DNA of 64,000 nucleotides from Chromobacterium aquaticum. Its GTDB lineage: Bacteria > Pseudomonadota > Gammaproteobacteria > Burkholderiales > Chromobacteriaceae. Every line of letters begins with the position of its first letter. Position 1 is the first letter of the stretch. The DNA lies in the NCBI RefSeq assembly GCF_021129195.1, contig NZ_JAJOHW010000013.1, positions 1 through 64,000 of the forward strand. Reading direction: 5' to 3'. Shown piece by piece: positions 19,037 through 27,917 of this stretch. The translations under genes and the position numbers were made by a program. Under the pieces are notes generated by a model. The model was not told where the DNA came from, did no database searches, and saw only the letters and a program-made list of their open reading frames with translations.

Positions 19037-20758
19037 TTAAGGTTTTGCTGGCTCGGCAAGCTGTATTAGTCTGGCAATGCCATAAATAGTAGCTCTAATT
19101 GTAAATTTATCTCCATAGCTTTTTTGATGATCAAACCCTCTCATCTCAAAGACAGCTTGTGGAGTTGGTTGTAATTTCGCTAACACAGCACCAGAATCAA
19201 GTGGAACAGTACCATCGCCCGCTTGGTTTCGCTCATTTCTCAACTTCAATTTCACCTTCGGGCTACCCTCCTGCTGATACAGTGAAACTGTGGACTTGCC
19301 AGTCAGACTACGGCCACTATCCTTATTCAACAACAAGGGTAGCGCATCGTCATCAGGCAAACTCTCTGTCTCCCAGCTTACTTGTCCAAAAGCACGGTAT
19401 TTTTTCTCATCTGCCCCATAATATCCATAAGTCTGGGGATGAGCATACAGACCAACTGTATCATGGAACAGTTCAGCCTTAGAAAGAGACGTTTCATAAA
19501 CTTGTCGAGGAGGTGCAACCGTTTTGATTGTATTGGCTGGATCAATCAGATCTGGATCAAGCATTCCCCACCAACATTCGTCAGTAGTTTTACTATATAT
19601 TTCTTCATAAGGATCAGCCTTTGGTAGATGAATTAACACCTCTTCTCTGGCTCCAGAACCTTTGACAACTCTTAGCCAGCCAGAAGGATAGTGCTTTGTA
19701 GGCAGCAACTCCAACGGCCCAGGAGAACAAGCTAACGTCGGAGTAACATCTGCCGCATTCCAGCCAATAATTGACGCAGTTGCCGCGCCAACGATATCGA
19801 AAAAACCACCGACTTCAGTGCCGGCCCGAAAGCGTCGATAAACTACCGGAGCACCCGCTACAGGCTGTACCCCATGTACAATCCCTAATACCTTATCCTC
19901 CGCTAGTTGAGCTGCGCGGCGTGTAACTAACCCTCCCATAGAATGGGATATCAGAATCACTTTACCATCACAATGAAAGTAATCACTTTTTTGGTAATAA
20001 GCAATGATCTCGTCAATTTTTACAATCAGAGACTGAGCAGACTCTTCATTACTTTGAAGCCAATTGTAGCCATGCGCCCAGACCGGATAGTAATAATCAT
20101 CAAGTTTAAGAACATCTTCCTGAGAAAGCGATTTAGGTACTTTATTCCAGGCAGTAACTGTTTCTTCAGCCAAAAAAGAATAATCAGGCTCTCCCTTGAC
20201 TCGTTTCGCTTTGGAGTGTCCTCCTGCAAGATGACTCAGTAAACCAATTTCAGGAAGCAGGAAATTGCCACGCTCTTTAGGAAGTCCTGGCTTACTATAC
20301 TGATCATTCAGACTAATCTCCAATTGACTCAGAATGCCATGATAGCTTTCTGCATGAAGTGCCCCCCAACCTCTTTTTTTTGCCTCTTCAGATGTTAGCC
20401 AGAAAACATCCGAAGGCGCTTCGCAGGGGCCATCCCAATTGACCTCAGTCTCTTTCGGATCAAACAAACCTTGGCGAGTTCCTGGCGATTGCATAGCGCC
20501 TTTCCCTGCGGCACCAATGCCAGAAAATACGCCATTAGGAGGAGACCAAGCATTGCCCCGGCCCCCTCTTAATTTTAGATTTGTCCCCATAATTCCCGGA
20601 ACAAAAATTATAGGAATCACCGTATGCGGCGGCTTTACACACAGAGCACATTGCTTAAAGGATTCAGGGCTTTGAGTTGAATTAAATTTAGGATTACCAT
20701 TTTTATCGAACTCTAGCTTAATCCGACGAGTAGCCTTTTCATTCACCCACGCGGTCAT
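19037..20758 (-). CDS. T6SS lipase effector (Tle-type alpha/beta hydrolase, Tle4-like)
   Basis: The 573-residue hydrolase lacks a signal peptide, as expected for a cargo carried by VgrG. It contains VIPIIFVPGIMGTNLKLRGG (about 48-67), typical of LCAT/PGAP1-like lipases. The nucleophile elbow is VILISHSMGGLV at about residue 265, with Ser in S-H-S-M-G rather than G-x-S-x-G. Candidate Asp/His partners occur late (DGTVPLDSG, then FDHQKSYGD). Presumed targets are phospholipids of rival cells. The start comes one base after the vgrG stop, giving coupling. Tle4 assignment rests on the Tli4-like neighbour; other Tle families remain possible. Confidence 0.85.
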   Translation of the reverse strand: MTAWVNEKATRRIKLEFDKNGNPKFNSTQSPESFKQCALCVKPPHTVIPIIFVPGIMGTNLKLRGGRGNAWSPPNGVFSGIGAAGKGAMQSPGTRQGLFDPKETEVNWDGPCEAPSDVFWLTSEEAKKRGWGALHAESYHGILSQLEISLNDQYSKPGLPKERGNFLLPEIGLLSHLAGGHSKAKRVKGEPDYSFLAEETVTAWNKVPKSLSQEDVLKLDDYYYPVWAHGYNWLQSNEESAQSLIVKIDEIIAYYQKSDYFHCDGKVILISHSMGGLVTRRAAQLAEDKVLGIVHGVQPVAGAPVVYRRFRAGTEVGGFFDIVGAATASIIGWNAADVTPTLACSPGPLELLPTKHYPSGWLRVVKGSGAREEVLIHLPKADPYEEIYSKTTDECWWGMLDPDLIDPANTIKTVAPPRQVYETSLSKAELFHDTVGLYAHPQTYGYYGADEKKYRAFGQVSWETESLPDDDALPLLLNKDSGRSLTGKSTVSLYQQEGSPKVKLKLRNERNQAGDGTVPLDSGAVLAKLQPTPQAVFEMRGFDHQKSYGDKFTIRATIYGIARLIQLAEPAKP

Positions 20759-20759
20759 A

Positions 20760-23450
20760 CTATTTCCGATTCAAAAACATTGTTAATTGTTCAGTGGCTT
20801 TTCCTACAACAGTCTCTGTTGTCCCTGTAGCGTCTGTACTCCCGCCTCCAACAACAGCCCCCTGTCCATTTTTTAGCTCATGCGCAATCTGAGTTTGGGC
20901 TATACCAGAGCGGCCTGAAACCGCAAAAGTTTCATTGGTTTTAAAACTACTCTTAGGCATATTTGGCAGCTGTAGCGAACTATTCCCGGGACCTTCCATC
21001 GAATGACTAGATGCTTTCTGAGTGTGAGAACCAGAGGCTTGTGTGATGATACTACCACCACCATAAGCTGCTGAAGCACCTTGAGCCGATATTGTTATTT
21101 TGGGCGCAGAAAGGACAATCTCCTCTAAGGAGTACAGCATTAATTTTTTAGCCGCACCAATTTCAACTTCATCGTTTTGGGCTTGCAACTGAATTTTGCC
21201 AGCCGCCGCAATCAATTTCATGCCTAATTGCTGCACAAATATTGACAAGGACTGCCCAACACGAAAGCGGAGTTTTTGCCCGACACTGACATTACTATCT
21301 TTAGCTGTAACTAGATCATAGTTTGAGCCTGCCGCCATATTAATACTAGAATCCGATGAAACAGCAATACCTTGAGGAGCAGTCAACGCCAGCATTCCTT
21401 TACCTCCATTCTTACCTTCTTTAGAAGTGTTGCTTCCCGCTTCCCATTGTTTTAAATCTTCAACTAGCTGCTGTTGTAACCTTGTATCCGTAGTTTCTGC
21501 CTCATGAATCTCTGAGGTTTTAGCTAGCTCTTGTGCAATCGACAAGGCCATTTCTAACTGACTTATCAATTCATCTCGATCCAACTGCCCGCCCTGAGCC
21601 TTGGGCTGGCCATGCGCACTAACAAGAACTCCTCTAGCAGCTCGAATTGCTCCGGCTAAGTCGGATCGCAATTCGAAACCTTCACCCCGAGGTTCTGCTT
21701 TCCCGTCTTTGCGGGGATGCGTCAAAAAGCCCTGGTTCAACTGGGTCTTGCCTGGCTCACTGGAAAGCTTGGCGCGAACTTCGCCGGGGGTATCATCAAA
21801 CAGCAGCTCACTGTAGCCGCCTCCTTGATGCTCTTTGGACTTGATGCCGGAGAGGGTCTTGTTCGCTGGCAAAGCCCCTGCGCCGCTAAAGTCCGGTGTG
21901 GCGTGGCTGCCGTTATAGAGCACGCCAACAACCACCGGGCGGTCAATGTCTCCTTCCAGAAAATCCACCAAGACTTCCTGACCGATGCGGGGAATGAACT
22001 GATGCCCCCAAGCCGCCCCAGCACTGGGCATCACCACTCGAATCCAACAAGAGGACTTGTCATCCATCGCCGCGCCGATGCCGGGATGTTCTTCAGCACG
22101 CTGCCAATGGAATTGCACCTTGATGCGTCCGAACTGATCCGTATGCACCTCTTCGCCGGCTGGCCCCACCACGGTAGCGGTCTGGCTGCCCAAACTCGTT
22201 GGCTTGGCATGCCGGGTATAGGCGTATGCCGGCGTCAGCGGAATGCCGCGCCGTTGAGCGGTAAAGGTGGTTTGGTAGGGCGCAGGTTCAGTTTGTTCTT
22301 TGCTTTGGGATAGATCAGGGATGGCGGTTTGAAGCAGCCGCTTCAGTCCTTGGGGAAGGTTGTTGTGAGCGATGAAGTTCTGTTTGGTCACCACGAATTC
22401 ACGTTGCTCGCTGCTGTCGCCGTCATGGTTGGGATGGTTGTCCAGACGGAACCATTCGCCAGGCAGCAGCCCCCTGACCGCGCCACCGCCGCTGAACTGC
22501 TTGGCTTGTAAATCATGCGCCTGCTGCCGCAGCTGCGCGTAATGCCCAAATTGCTCCGCATCGCTCGCATAGTAAAGTGTCTGCGGCGCGTAATCCTGCA
22601 AGGTGGACTGTAAGGCCTTGCCGCTCTGCCCCTGATTGATTTGGCTTTCATCGCCCGTCATATTGCTGGTGACAGGCTGGTAATCGAAGCTCGCCAGAGC
22701 GACATTGCCGGATACGATTTGCCGGGAAGATTCCCACGCGGTTAAGCCATCCTCTTCTTCCGTCGCATCGCTACGGTGAAAGCGCAGACGCTCCATGCTG
22801 GCGGCGGGTAGCCCAAACGGATCATCAAACAGGATCAGCTGTACTTGCGGCAGCTTGTCTTTCTCAGAATGGGCAAACCGCCAGCCGTAACCCTCTTCAT
22901 GCATCAAGCGCACGATAAAGTCATAGTCGCTCTCGCGGTACTGTAGGCAGTAGCTGCGCGGCGAAGCCGGACCCACTTGAATGTCCAAGGTTTGAACCCG
23001 TGCGAACTGGGCATTATTCGCCTGATGCTCCGCCAGAATCTGCTTAATGATGTCTGGCACGGTCAAGTCCTGGAACACGCGTGAAGTCCGCCGATAGCGC
23101 AGCAGCGAAAAAGGAGCTTCCACCGTCAAACCGTACTGAGCGAAACCGCCATCCGCCCCCAGCTGCTTCACCTCCGACACCACCCCGCAGCGTACAAGCT
23201 CTTCCCCGGAGGCGGCGGCAATGCCTATCTTTGCGGCCACGCCCAGCAGAGACTTCAATTCGATGGAGCCGTTGGGAGACAGGCAGGTCAATTGATAGCG
23301 ATAGCTCTCTGAAACGCCTTCCTCGCCTTCCAGAGTCTGAGGCAACAGGGTTTCAGCCGCGATGCTGCCATCCCCGAGGGACAGTGTGAGCAGGCGATTG
23401 TCTTGCGTGAAGGCACTGGAAAAACTGGCAAGCAGCTGGCTGATATCCAT
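20760..23450 (-). CDS. vgrG: Type VI secretion VgrG spike protein
   Basis: The 896-residue spike should tip the T6SS tube and carry the lipase encoded next. It has the VgrG/Gp27-like N-terminal module (LTCLSPNGSIELKSLLGVAA; YCLQYRESDYDFIVRLMHEEGYGWRF at about 160-185), a gp5-like OB fold (HTDQFGRIKVQFHW; GWxF-like PSAGAAWGHQFIPRIGQEVLVDF) and a C-terminal DUF2345-type beta helix (from about 650) with a Gly/Ser-rich end that may dock the effector. The chosen Met at 23450 opens the domain; a longer frame would add 10 odd residues. No Hcp, PAAR or adaptor gene is present, so it depends on a T6SS elsewhere. Confidence 0.95.
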   Translation of the reverse strand: MDISQLLASFSSAFTQDNRLLTLSLGDGSIAAETLLPQTLEGEEGVSESYRYQLTCLSPNGSIELKSLLGVAAKIGIAAASGEELVRCGVVSEVKQLGADGGFAQYGLTVEAPFSLLRYRRTSRVFQDLTVPDIIKQILAEHQANNAQFARVQTLDIQVGPASPRSYCLQYRESDYDFIVRLMHEEGYGWRFAHSEKDKLPQVQLILFDDPFGLPAASMERLRFHRSDATEEEDGLTAWESSRQIVSGNVALASFDYQPVTSNMTGDESQINQGQSGKALQSTLQDYAPQTLYYASDAEQFGHYAQLRQQAHDLQAKQFSGGGAVRGLLPGEWFRLDNHPNHDGDSSEQREFVVTKQNFIAHNNLPQGLKRLLQTAIPDLSQSKEQTEPAPYQTTFTAQRRGIPLTPAYAYTRHAKPTSLGSQTATVVGPAGEEVHTDQFGRIKVQFHWQRAEEHPGIGAAMDDKSSCWIRVVMPSAGAAWGHQFIPRIGQEVLVDFLEGDIDRPVVVGVLYNGSHATPDFSGAGALPANKTLSGIKSKEHQGGGYSELLFDDTPGEVRAKLSSEPGKTQLNQGFLTHPRKDGKAEPRGEGFELRSDLAGAIRAARGVLVSAHGQPKAQGGQLDRDELISQLEMALSIAQELAKTSEIHEAETTDTRLQQQLVEDLKQWEAGSNTSKEGKNGGKGMLALTAPQGIAVSSDSSINMAAGSNYDLVTAKDSNVSVGQKLRFRVGQSLSIFVQQLGMKLIAAAGKIQLQAQNDEVEIGAAKKLMLYSLEEIVLSAPKITISAQGASAAYGGGSIITQASGSHTQKASSHSMEGPGNSSLQLPNMPKSSFKTNETFAVSGRSGIAQTQIAHELKNGQGAVVGGGSTDATGTTETVVGKATEQLTMFLNRK

Positions 23451-23938
23451 AGAAATAGAATGTCCGCAAAGAAAAACCACTTACATAAAGTGGCCTTTTG
23501 GTGTTGGTCCGCAATGGAGAGCGGTAACATTCTATTTGGATGGGCGGTGACAGAACAAGCGACCTAGGTCAAGGTTTGGCAAGACCCCATCCTAAAGGAC
23601 AGGGACACACTCTCCCAAGAGCATCGTTTCATAGTAAAAGCCCGAAAGAATAGGGCTGAATGCCTCTAAGCTACAGCCTTTAAAAAGCAACGGCAAAGCG
23701 CATTAATATAGCTCTCGGCTGTATCCAAATAATATATCCGCAATCCAGTTGCCCTATTTAATAAAGATGGCTTTCATCCGGTAAATTGCTACGATGCTAC
23801 GAGTGAAGATTTTTTCTTCAAACGCGCAGTTTTATAGACACGGCTTGGCTGGATAATTTGTTAGGTGAAAGACTATAGTCATCATGGCAAGCTCAAACAG
23901 CAAACATTCCCACCTCTAATAATCTCCACCGAAATTCA
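23451..23938. other. 488-bp intergenic region upstream of vgrG
   Basis: No gene is supported. It is AT-rich and likely contains the cassette promoter. I cannot place a definite -10/-35 pair, and I see no terminator hairpin for the gene to its right. Confidence 0.4.
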
Positions 23939-24310
23939 TTAGTTTATTTCCCAGCCCAAAGGCAACTCTGGGTAGCTGATCCAGTAGCTCAGACATTCCT
24001 TATCAAGGGTATCGCTCCATTGATAGATACCTGCCCCTGCGTAGTAAAAGACAGGCTTCCTGTCAATGTAAGCAATAATATCGGCTCGATGACGATAAAA
24101 TGGAGAGGCTAACATATCACTAACAGAAACCTCATCTATACAAACCATATCAGATATCTTGCCATGCTGCCTCACGCAATGTTCAAACTGCGATAGCTCG
24201 TTATCTGGCAAAGATAAAACATGTTGCGCTACCACTTCGGCAAATGAATTCTTAAATGACAGCAACCCCATACAGGAAGGATGTTTATACGCATATTCTT
24301 CTGGATTCAT
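23939..24310 (-). CDS. Hypothetical protein in the island
   Basis: A 123-residue acidic, soluble protein with no signal peptide and no recognised motif. It contains several aromatic residues near the C-terminus (VFYYAGAGIYQWSD; SYWISYPELPLGWEIN), suggesting a small folded domain. The start at 24310 was preferred to an upstream Met at 24325 because the codons between look non-conserved; the evidence is weak. It is divergent from the cupin gene and convergent with nothing obvious. Base composition is typical of the island. Confidence 0.55.
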   Translation of the reverse strand: MNPEEYAYKHPSCMGLLSFKNSFAEVVAQHVLSLPDNELSQFEHCVRQHGKISDMVCIDEVSVSDMLASPFYRHRADIIAYIDRKPVFYYAGAGIYQWSDTLDKECLSYWISYPELPLGWEIN

Positions 24311-24454
24311 AGAAAAGCACTCCAATCAAGCAAAGCTGATGGGATTTTATAAGATTTGAGAAGATTTCATGACGCAAAAACAACTGTTCACGGCGGCAAA
24401 AAAATATGCTAGGGTTAACACATTTTACAAATAGTTCAAGAAAGAACAATTCAA

Positions 24455-24988
24455 ATGCAGCCAATTACATCTAAGCTTATTAGCAACGACTGCATAGAAG
24501 CTGTAATTGAAGAGAGCAAAAGCGCACCTAGAAAACGTACGCCAATCCTGATCCATAGCAGCTACGATGAGATCCCTCAACGCTTCGTGAACTGCATGGC
24601 ATCAGACTCTTACATCAAGCCTCATAAGCATGAAAGTGATAATCAATGGGAACTGTTAACTTGGATATCTGGAGAAATGCTTGTTATCATTTTTGATGAT
24701 TCTGGCAAAATACTGAACAAGGTTGAGATAAGTCAGTACTGCCACCGCGTGATTGAGATACCGCAAAATTTGTATCACAGCTATGTCCCTTTATCCGACT
24801 GTGCATACCTTGAAATACGGAACTGTAGCTTTACTTACGGACGGCCAGAGGTAGATCGTACATTTGCCGACTGGGCACCTGACGAAGGTGATCACGAGGT
24901 AAAAAACTTTACCACTTGGCTCAAAGAAGCGGATATTGGAAAATGGTATGAACAAGAGCGACAATTATTATCAGATAATCAACTATAG
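24455..24988 (+). CDS. WbuC-like cupin metalloprotein
   Basis: The 177-residue protein matches WbuC-type cupins: an N-terminal extension (PILIHSSYDEIPQRFVNCMASDSYIKPHKHES) in which PHKH supplies metal ligands, then ELLTWISGEMLVIIFDDSGKI forming the barrel, and a late YHSYVPL with the last His. WbuC members sit in surface-polysaccharide loci, but none is present here. The stop overlaps the next gene by about 41 bp, so the cupin may be the sensor or enzyme partner of the PAS-LuxR protein. The ligand is unknown. Confidence 0.8.
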   Translation: MQPITSKLISNDCIEAVIEESKSAPRKRTPILIHSSYDEIPQRFVNCMASDSYIKPHKHESDNQWELLTWISGEMLVIIFDDSGKILNKVEISQYCHRVIEIPQNLYHSYVPLSDCAYLEIRNCSFTYGRPEVDRTFADWAPDEGDHEVKNFTTWLKEADIGKWYEQERQLLSDNQL

Positions 24989-25700
24989 TCCCGTCCCAAC
25001 TTTCTGGAAGAATGCAGAACGATTCTTCATGGGCTGCAACCAGAAATTTCTTGACATGGTTGAAGTCGAAGACATTGGAATCCTTATCAAAAAACGGGAT
25101 ATAGACCTGCCTTGGGCACACAATTGGGAACTCTTTGAAAAAGATGATAGGCTTGTTTTAGAAACGGGACAAACTGTTACTAGACTCGAGCAAATACCCT
25201 CTGGCAATGGTGACTCCATTTGGTCTGAAACTATTAAGCATCCAATTATGCGAGATGGCAAGATAGTGGGATTGGTCGGCTTTTGCAAAGACGTCACAAT
25301 TGAAAGAAGGCTGCAAGAGATAGAACGTGAGCGCAGCATTGACAAACTACATTTACAACTTGCCAACTTAGTTGATAAGTTCATGAATGATGCACAGCAC
25401 ACTAAACTATCCATCTTAAACCAGCGCCTAGGCATAAATCATGGCGGAAACAAAACAAGCAGAACACAAATAAGTCTAAGCAATAGAGAGCAGGAGATAA
25501 TTTACTATCTATCCATCTATAAATCCCCAAAAGAGATCGCAAAAATATTATCAACGATTCATGGCAAAGACATTTCAATTCGTGCGGTGCAAACAGCTAT
25601 TAGCGATAGGCTTTATGTAAAGTTCGACGTAAACACGACAAGTCAGCTATTAGAGCGAGCAGCCGCATATAGTCTCATCCCTCTACGCATGCCTAGCTAG
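24948..25700 (+). CDS. PAS-domain regulator with LuxR-type helix-turn-helix
   Basis: The 250-residue protein has a PAS-like domain (about 10-118, ending GLVGFCKDVTIERRLQEIERE), a short coiled-coil linker and a C-terminal LuxR-type helix-turn-helix (LSNREQEIIYYLSIYKSPKEIAKILS at about 175-200). It would act as a one-component transcription factor sensing a small molecule through PAS. It overlaps the cupin gene by 41 bp, indicating translational coupling. The ATG at 24948 was chosen over an upstream TTG. Its target genes are unknown; the adjacent cupin is a natural candidate for co-function. Confidence 0.85.
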   Translation: MNKSDNYYQIINYSPVPTFWKNAERFFMGCNQKFLDMVEVEDIGILIKKRDIDLPWAHNWELFEKDDRLVLETGQTVTRLEQIPSGNGDSIWSETIKHPIMRDGKIVGLVGFCKDVTIERRLQEIERERSIDKLHLQLANLVDKFMNDAQHTKLSILNQRLGINHGGNKTSRTQISLSNREQEIIYYLSIYKSPKEIAKILSTIHGKDISIRAVQTAISDRLYVKFDVNTTSQLLERAAAYSLIPLRMPS

Positions 25701-25915
25701 AAGCGATCTGAAATAAGTCGTTTTCAACAGCCAAATCTCTTTAAAAATCATAGACTTACATGTTTTTGCAAGAACAAATTGGGGGCTTACTCAGATGGTG
25801 CTTAGAAACTTGTCAACTAAAACAATGAGAACAACTATTGAGAGTGGAGCTTGAGGGAAAGTGAGTTGACGCCATCTTCCAGACACGAAGCGGATAAACC
25901 ACTCCTAGCTGATTT

Positions 25916-26440
25916 GAATCGCTCCAGCCTCTCCAGGCAATCTTAATTTGATGGAAATACTGCGCCTCAAACCATTCCGGCGATAGCCCATTTGCTGAAC
26001 CATGCCGACGCTTCGGGTTTTAGAACATCTCGGTGTATTCGAAGATTTCTTGACGGTCTTCTAGTCGTGATAGGTTTTTCGCTTGATGCACCCATGCCTC
26101 AGCACCAGAAAGAACTCTCCGCTACGGACTTGTCGTGGCCGCTCCCCATTCTGGGCACAAACATGCCACATGCGGGCCAAGACATAGGCATACCCCACCC
26201 AAGCCCTTTGGCAAATCATGCGACGGCCTTTTTTTGAATATCACGCTCCTCGCTTATCCGGTCAACTCTGCTTTAAAATCGTGGATTTCGGTTTGCTGGG
26301 CGGAAAACTCCATCGACAGGGTATATTTGGGATCGTAGCACTTCAGCCATTGATACAGCCTGTGAGTAGAGATATCAGGAGACTGTAACTTCGATAATGG
26401 GATAACCCATTCAATGTCCTGTTTATCGGCTTCGACTTTA
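25916..26440 (-). pseudogene. Remnant of an IS3-family transposase
   Basis: Reading the minus strand gives pieces of both IS3-family frames. From orfA: SPDISTHRLYQWLKCYDPKY, then EERDIQKKAVA, a stop, FAKG (the EERDILKKA...YFAKG end of orfA). From orfB: DKSVAES, then the C-terminal RQEIFEYTEMF, a stop, NPKRRHGSANGLSPEWFE. The middle of orfB is missing and there are in-frame stops, so the element is dead. The rest of the 863-bp gap (25701-26563) holds nothing I can support. Confidence 0.8.
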
Positions 26441-26563
26441 GAACTATTTAGGGAACCTCTATCTGCTTATGGCACATCTTTATCGAGCTTAGAATACGGC
26501 TGACTAGGTCTCTAAAAAAGTGAGAGGCAATTCACTAGGAAAGAGGAGTAATTTAACCCAAAA

Positions 26564-27571
26564 TCACACAGGAAAAAGTGGAAGATCATTCAGTATCGAT
26601 TGTGCGGAATCTCGCGGGCGTAGTGCCAAATACAGGGAATCAACAGCCTTAGTCGGAGTCCCTCCTCGAATCAAAGAGATCAGAGATGCCGCGCGGTAAT
26701 GCCCTTCAACATCAGCCCCATCGAATGAGTTCAAATGCGCATAAAAGCGAAAAGCGGCACCTTTCAAGACAAACTCAATCAGATACTTAAGGATATTGGC
26801 TTCAAACAAGGGCTGATAGAGCCGATCACTTCGAGTTGTTCTCTTCACGGCAATGGCAAAGAGAAAACCCGCACCATCAATCATGTCTTCGAGGAGCCGG
26901 TGTGCCCCTTCTAGAAAAACTAGGTTCTGCTCATTCAGGCTATCAACCCCATCAAGAAAACACTTCATCGCATTTGGTAACGGATACGGCAACCTAACAC
27001 CCACAATGTCCGGCGAAGATAATCCCAACTCCATGCCGCGCAAGTGCAGCGCATGATCGAATGCCTGAATGCTGCCGCGAACTTCCGGCTTAAAAAGCCG
27101 AGTTGCATCGTATCCACGAGGAAGCTTAACGATTGCGACCTTCCGTGTTGGCGTGGCAACAGCACCCTCTGGACATACATATGCCGAAGATGACCATTGG
27201 CCAGAGTCCATAAAACGATTCCATGCAGCTGCTGCATTCCAAAAAGCTCCTGCTTCAAGCAACTCAAAAACATCGCCCTCGACCTTTGCGATTGCAGAAC
27301 TTTGCACATTGAAAGCAGCACCAAATAAGAGTCTCCCTGCCTCTTCAGCATTGCTTCGGAAAGTATTCAGATATGTCTCATACGTACGGGTGGGGTCAGG
27401 ATCAGAATCGGTGCCAGGCATGAAGGCATCAAACGTACAGTTCATGGCAGCTTGCTGACGAAAGCGGAAAAGTGTATTACGCCCTTTCACCCGATTCATC
27501 CTACGATCTTCAAAGCACTTGCCATGTGGGCAAGTTAAGCAAACTGCACTATGGTCAAAGTCGAATGGCAT
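26564..27571 (-). CDS. Cfr10I/Bse634I-like type II restriction endonuclease
   Basis: The 335-residue protein resembles the Cfr10I/Bse634I family, which cut RCCGGY as tetramers. Shared landmarks are GDVFELLEAGAFWNAAAAW (about 95-113), a VKLPRGYDATRLF strand (about 145-157), and the active-site block AVKRTTRSDRLYQPLFEANILKYL (about 240-263) in which Lys and Glu fit the S/TxK...E catalytic pattern of that family. The start codon shares one base with the controller stop (TGATG), so C and R are coupled. Family membership is by recalled resemblance; the recognition site is a guess until tested. Confidence 0.8.
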   Translation of the reverse strand: MPFDFDHSAVCLTCPHGKCFEDRRMNRVKGRNTLFRFRQQAAMNCTFDAFMPGTDSDPDPTRTYETYLNTFRSNAEEAGRLLFGAAFNVQSSAIAKVEGDVFELLEAGAFWNAAAAWNRFMDSGQWSSSAYVCPEGAVATPTRKVAIVKLPRGYDATRLFKPEVRGSIQAFDHALHLRGMELGLSSPDIVGVRLPYPLPNAMKCFLDGVDSLNEQNLVFLEGAHRLLEDMIDGAGFLFAIAVKRTTRSDRLYQPLFEANILKYLIEFVLKGAAFRFYAHLNSFDGADVEGHYRAASLISLIRGGTPTKAVDSLYLALRPRDSAQSILNDLPLFPV

Positions 27572-27807
27572 CAAGAATCCTGTCTGGTTGCGATTTCTCG
27601 AGCCGTAGCAAAAAGCACGTCGAGATCAACACCTAGTCCGCGGGCGATCCTCTGCATGACATCCAAGGAAGGGTTTCGAACACCTCGCTCAACGCCGCTG
27701 ATGTATGTCCGATCGATACCAGCACGCTCAGCAAGCTCTTCTTGGCTTAACCGGAGGAGCTCCCTATGCCGTCGTACGGCAGGGCCAAAGTAGTCTGCTA
27801 AATTCAT
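27571..27807 (-). CDS. Controller (C) protein of the restriction-modification system
   Basis: The 78-residue XRE-type protein is almost all helix-turn-helix (LSQEELAERAGIDRTYISGVERGVRNPS at about 20-47), the size and shape of C proteins such as C.PvuII or C.Esp1396I. These activate their own operon at low levels and repress it at high levels, delaying endonuclease production after entry into a new host. It overlaps the endonuclease gene and its promoter region holds two perfect C-boxes. No ribosome site precedes the ATG, and a -10-like TAGCTT ends six bases upstream, so the mRNA is probably leaderless. Confidence 0.92.
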   Translation of the reverse strand: MNLADYFGPAVRRHRELLRLSQEELAERAGIDRTYISGVERGVRNPSLDVMQRIARGLGVDLDVLFATAREIATRQDS

Positions 27808-27812
27808 GCCAA

Positions 27813-27855
27813 TAAGCTAAATTCGAGTCGACTATGAGTCCACGGACTATCAGTC
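27813..27855 (-). promoter_or_regulatory. C-box operator and promoter of the controller-endonuclease operon
   Basis: Two copies of GACT-N3-AGTC occur: GACTATGAGTC (27830-27840) and GACTATCAGTC (27845-27855), separated by CACG. Reading toward the C gene, a -35-like TGGACT overlaps the proximal box, followed by a 17-base spacer and TAGCTT. The distal box would act as activator site and the proximal box as repressor site, as in known C-protein systems. The regulatory logic is inferred from that precedent. Confidence 0.88.
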
Positions 27856-27881
27856 ACATTTCGTACTTCCCACAGTTATAT

Positions 27882-27917
27882 TTGACTAGCCTCCTTGGCT
27901 TTCGTAGAATTTGAAGA
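27882..27917 (+). promoter_or_regulatory. Promoter of the methyltransferase gene, probably leaderless
   Basis: TTGACT (27882-27887), a 17-base spacer and TAGAAT (27905-27910) form a good sigma-70 promoter. The ATG at 27917 lies seven bases past the -10, the expected transcription start, and no ribosome site precedes it. Confidence 0.8.
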
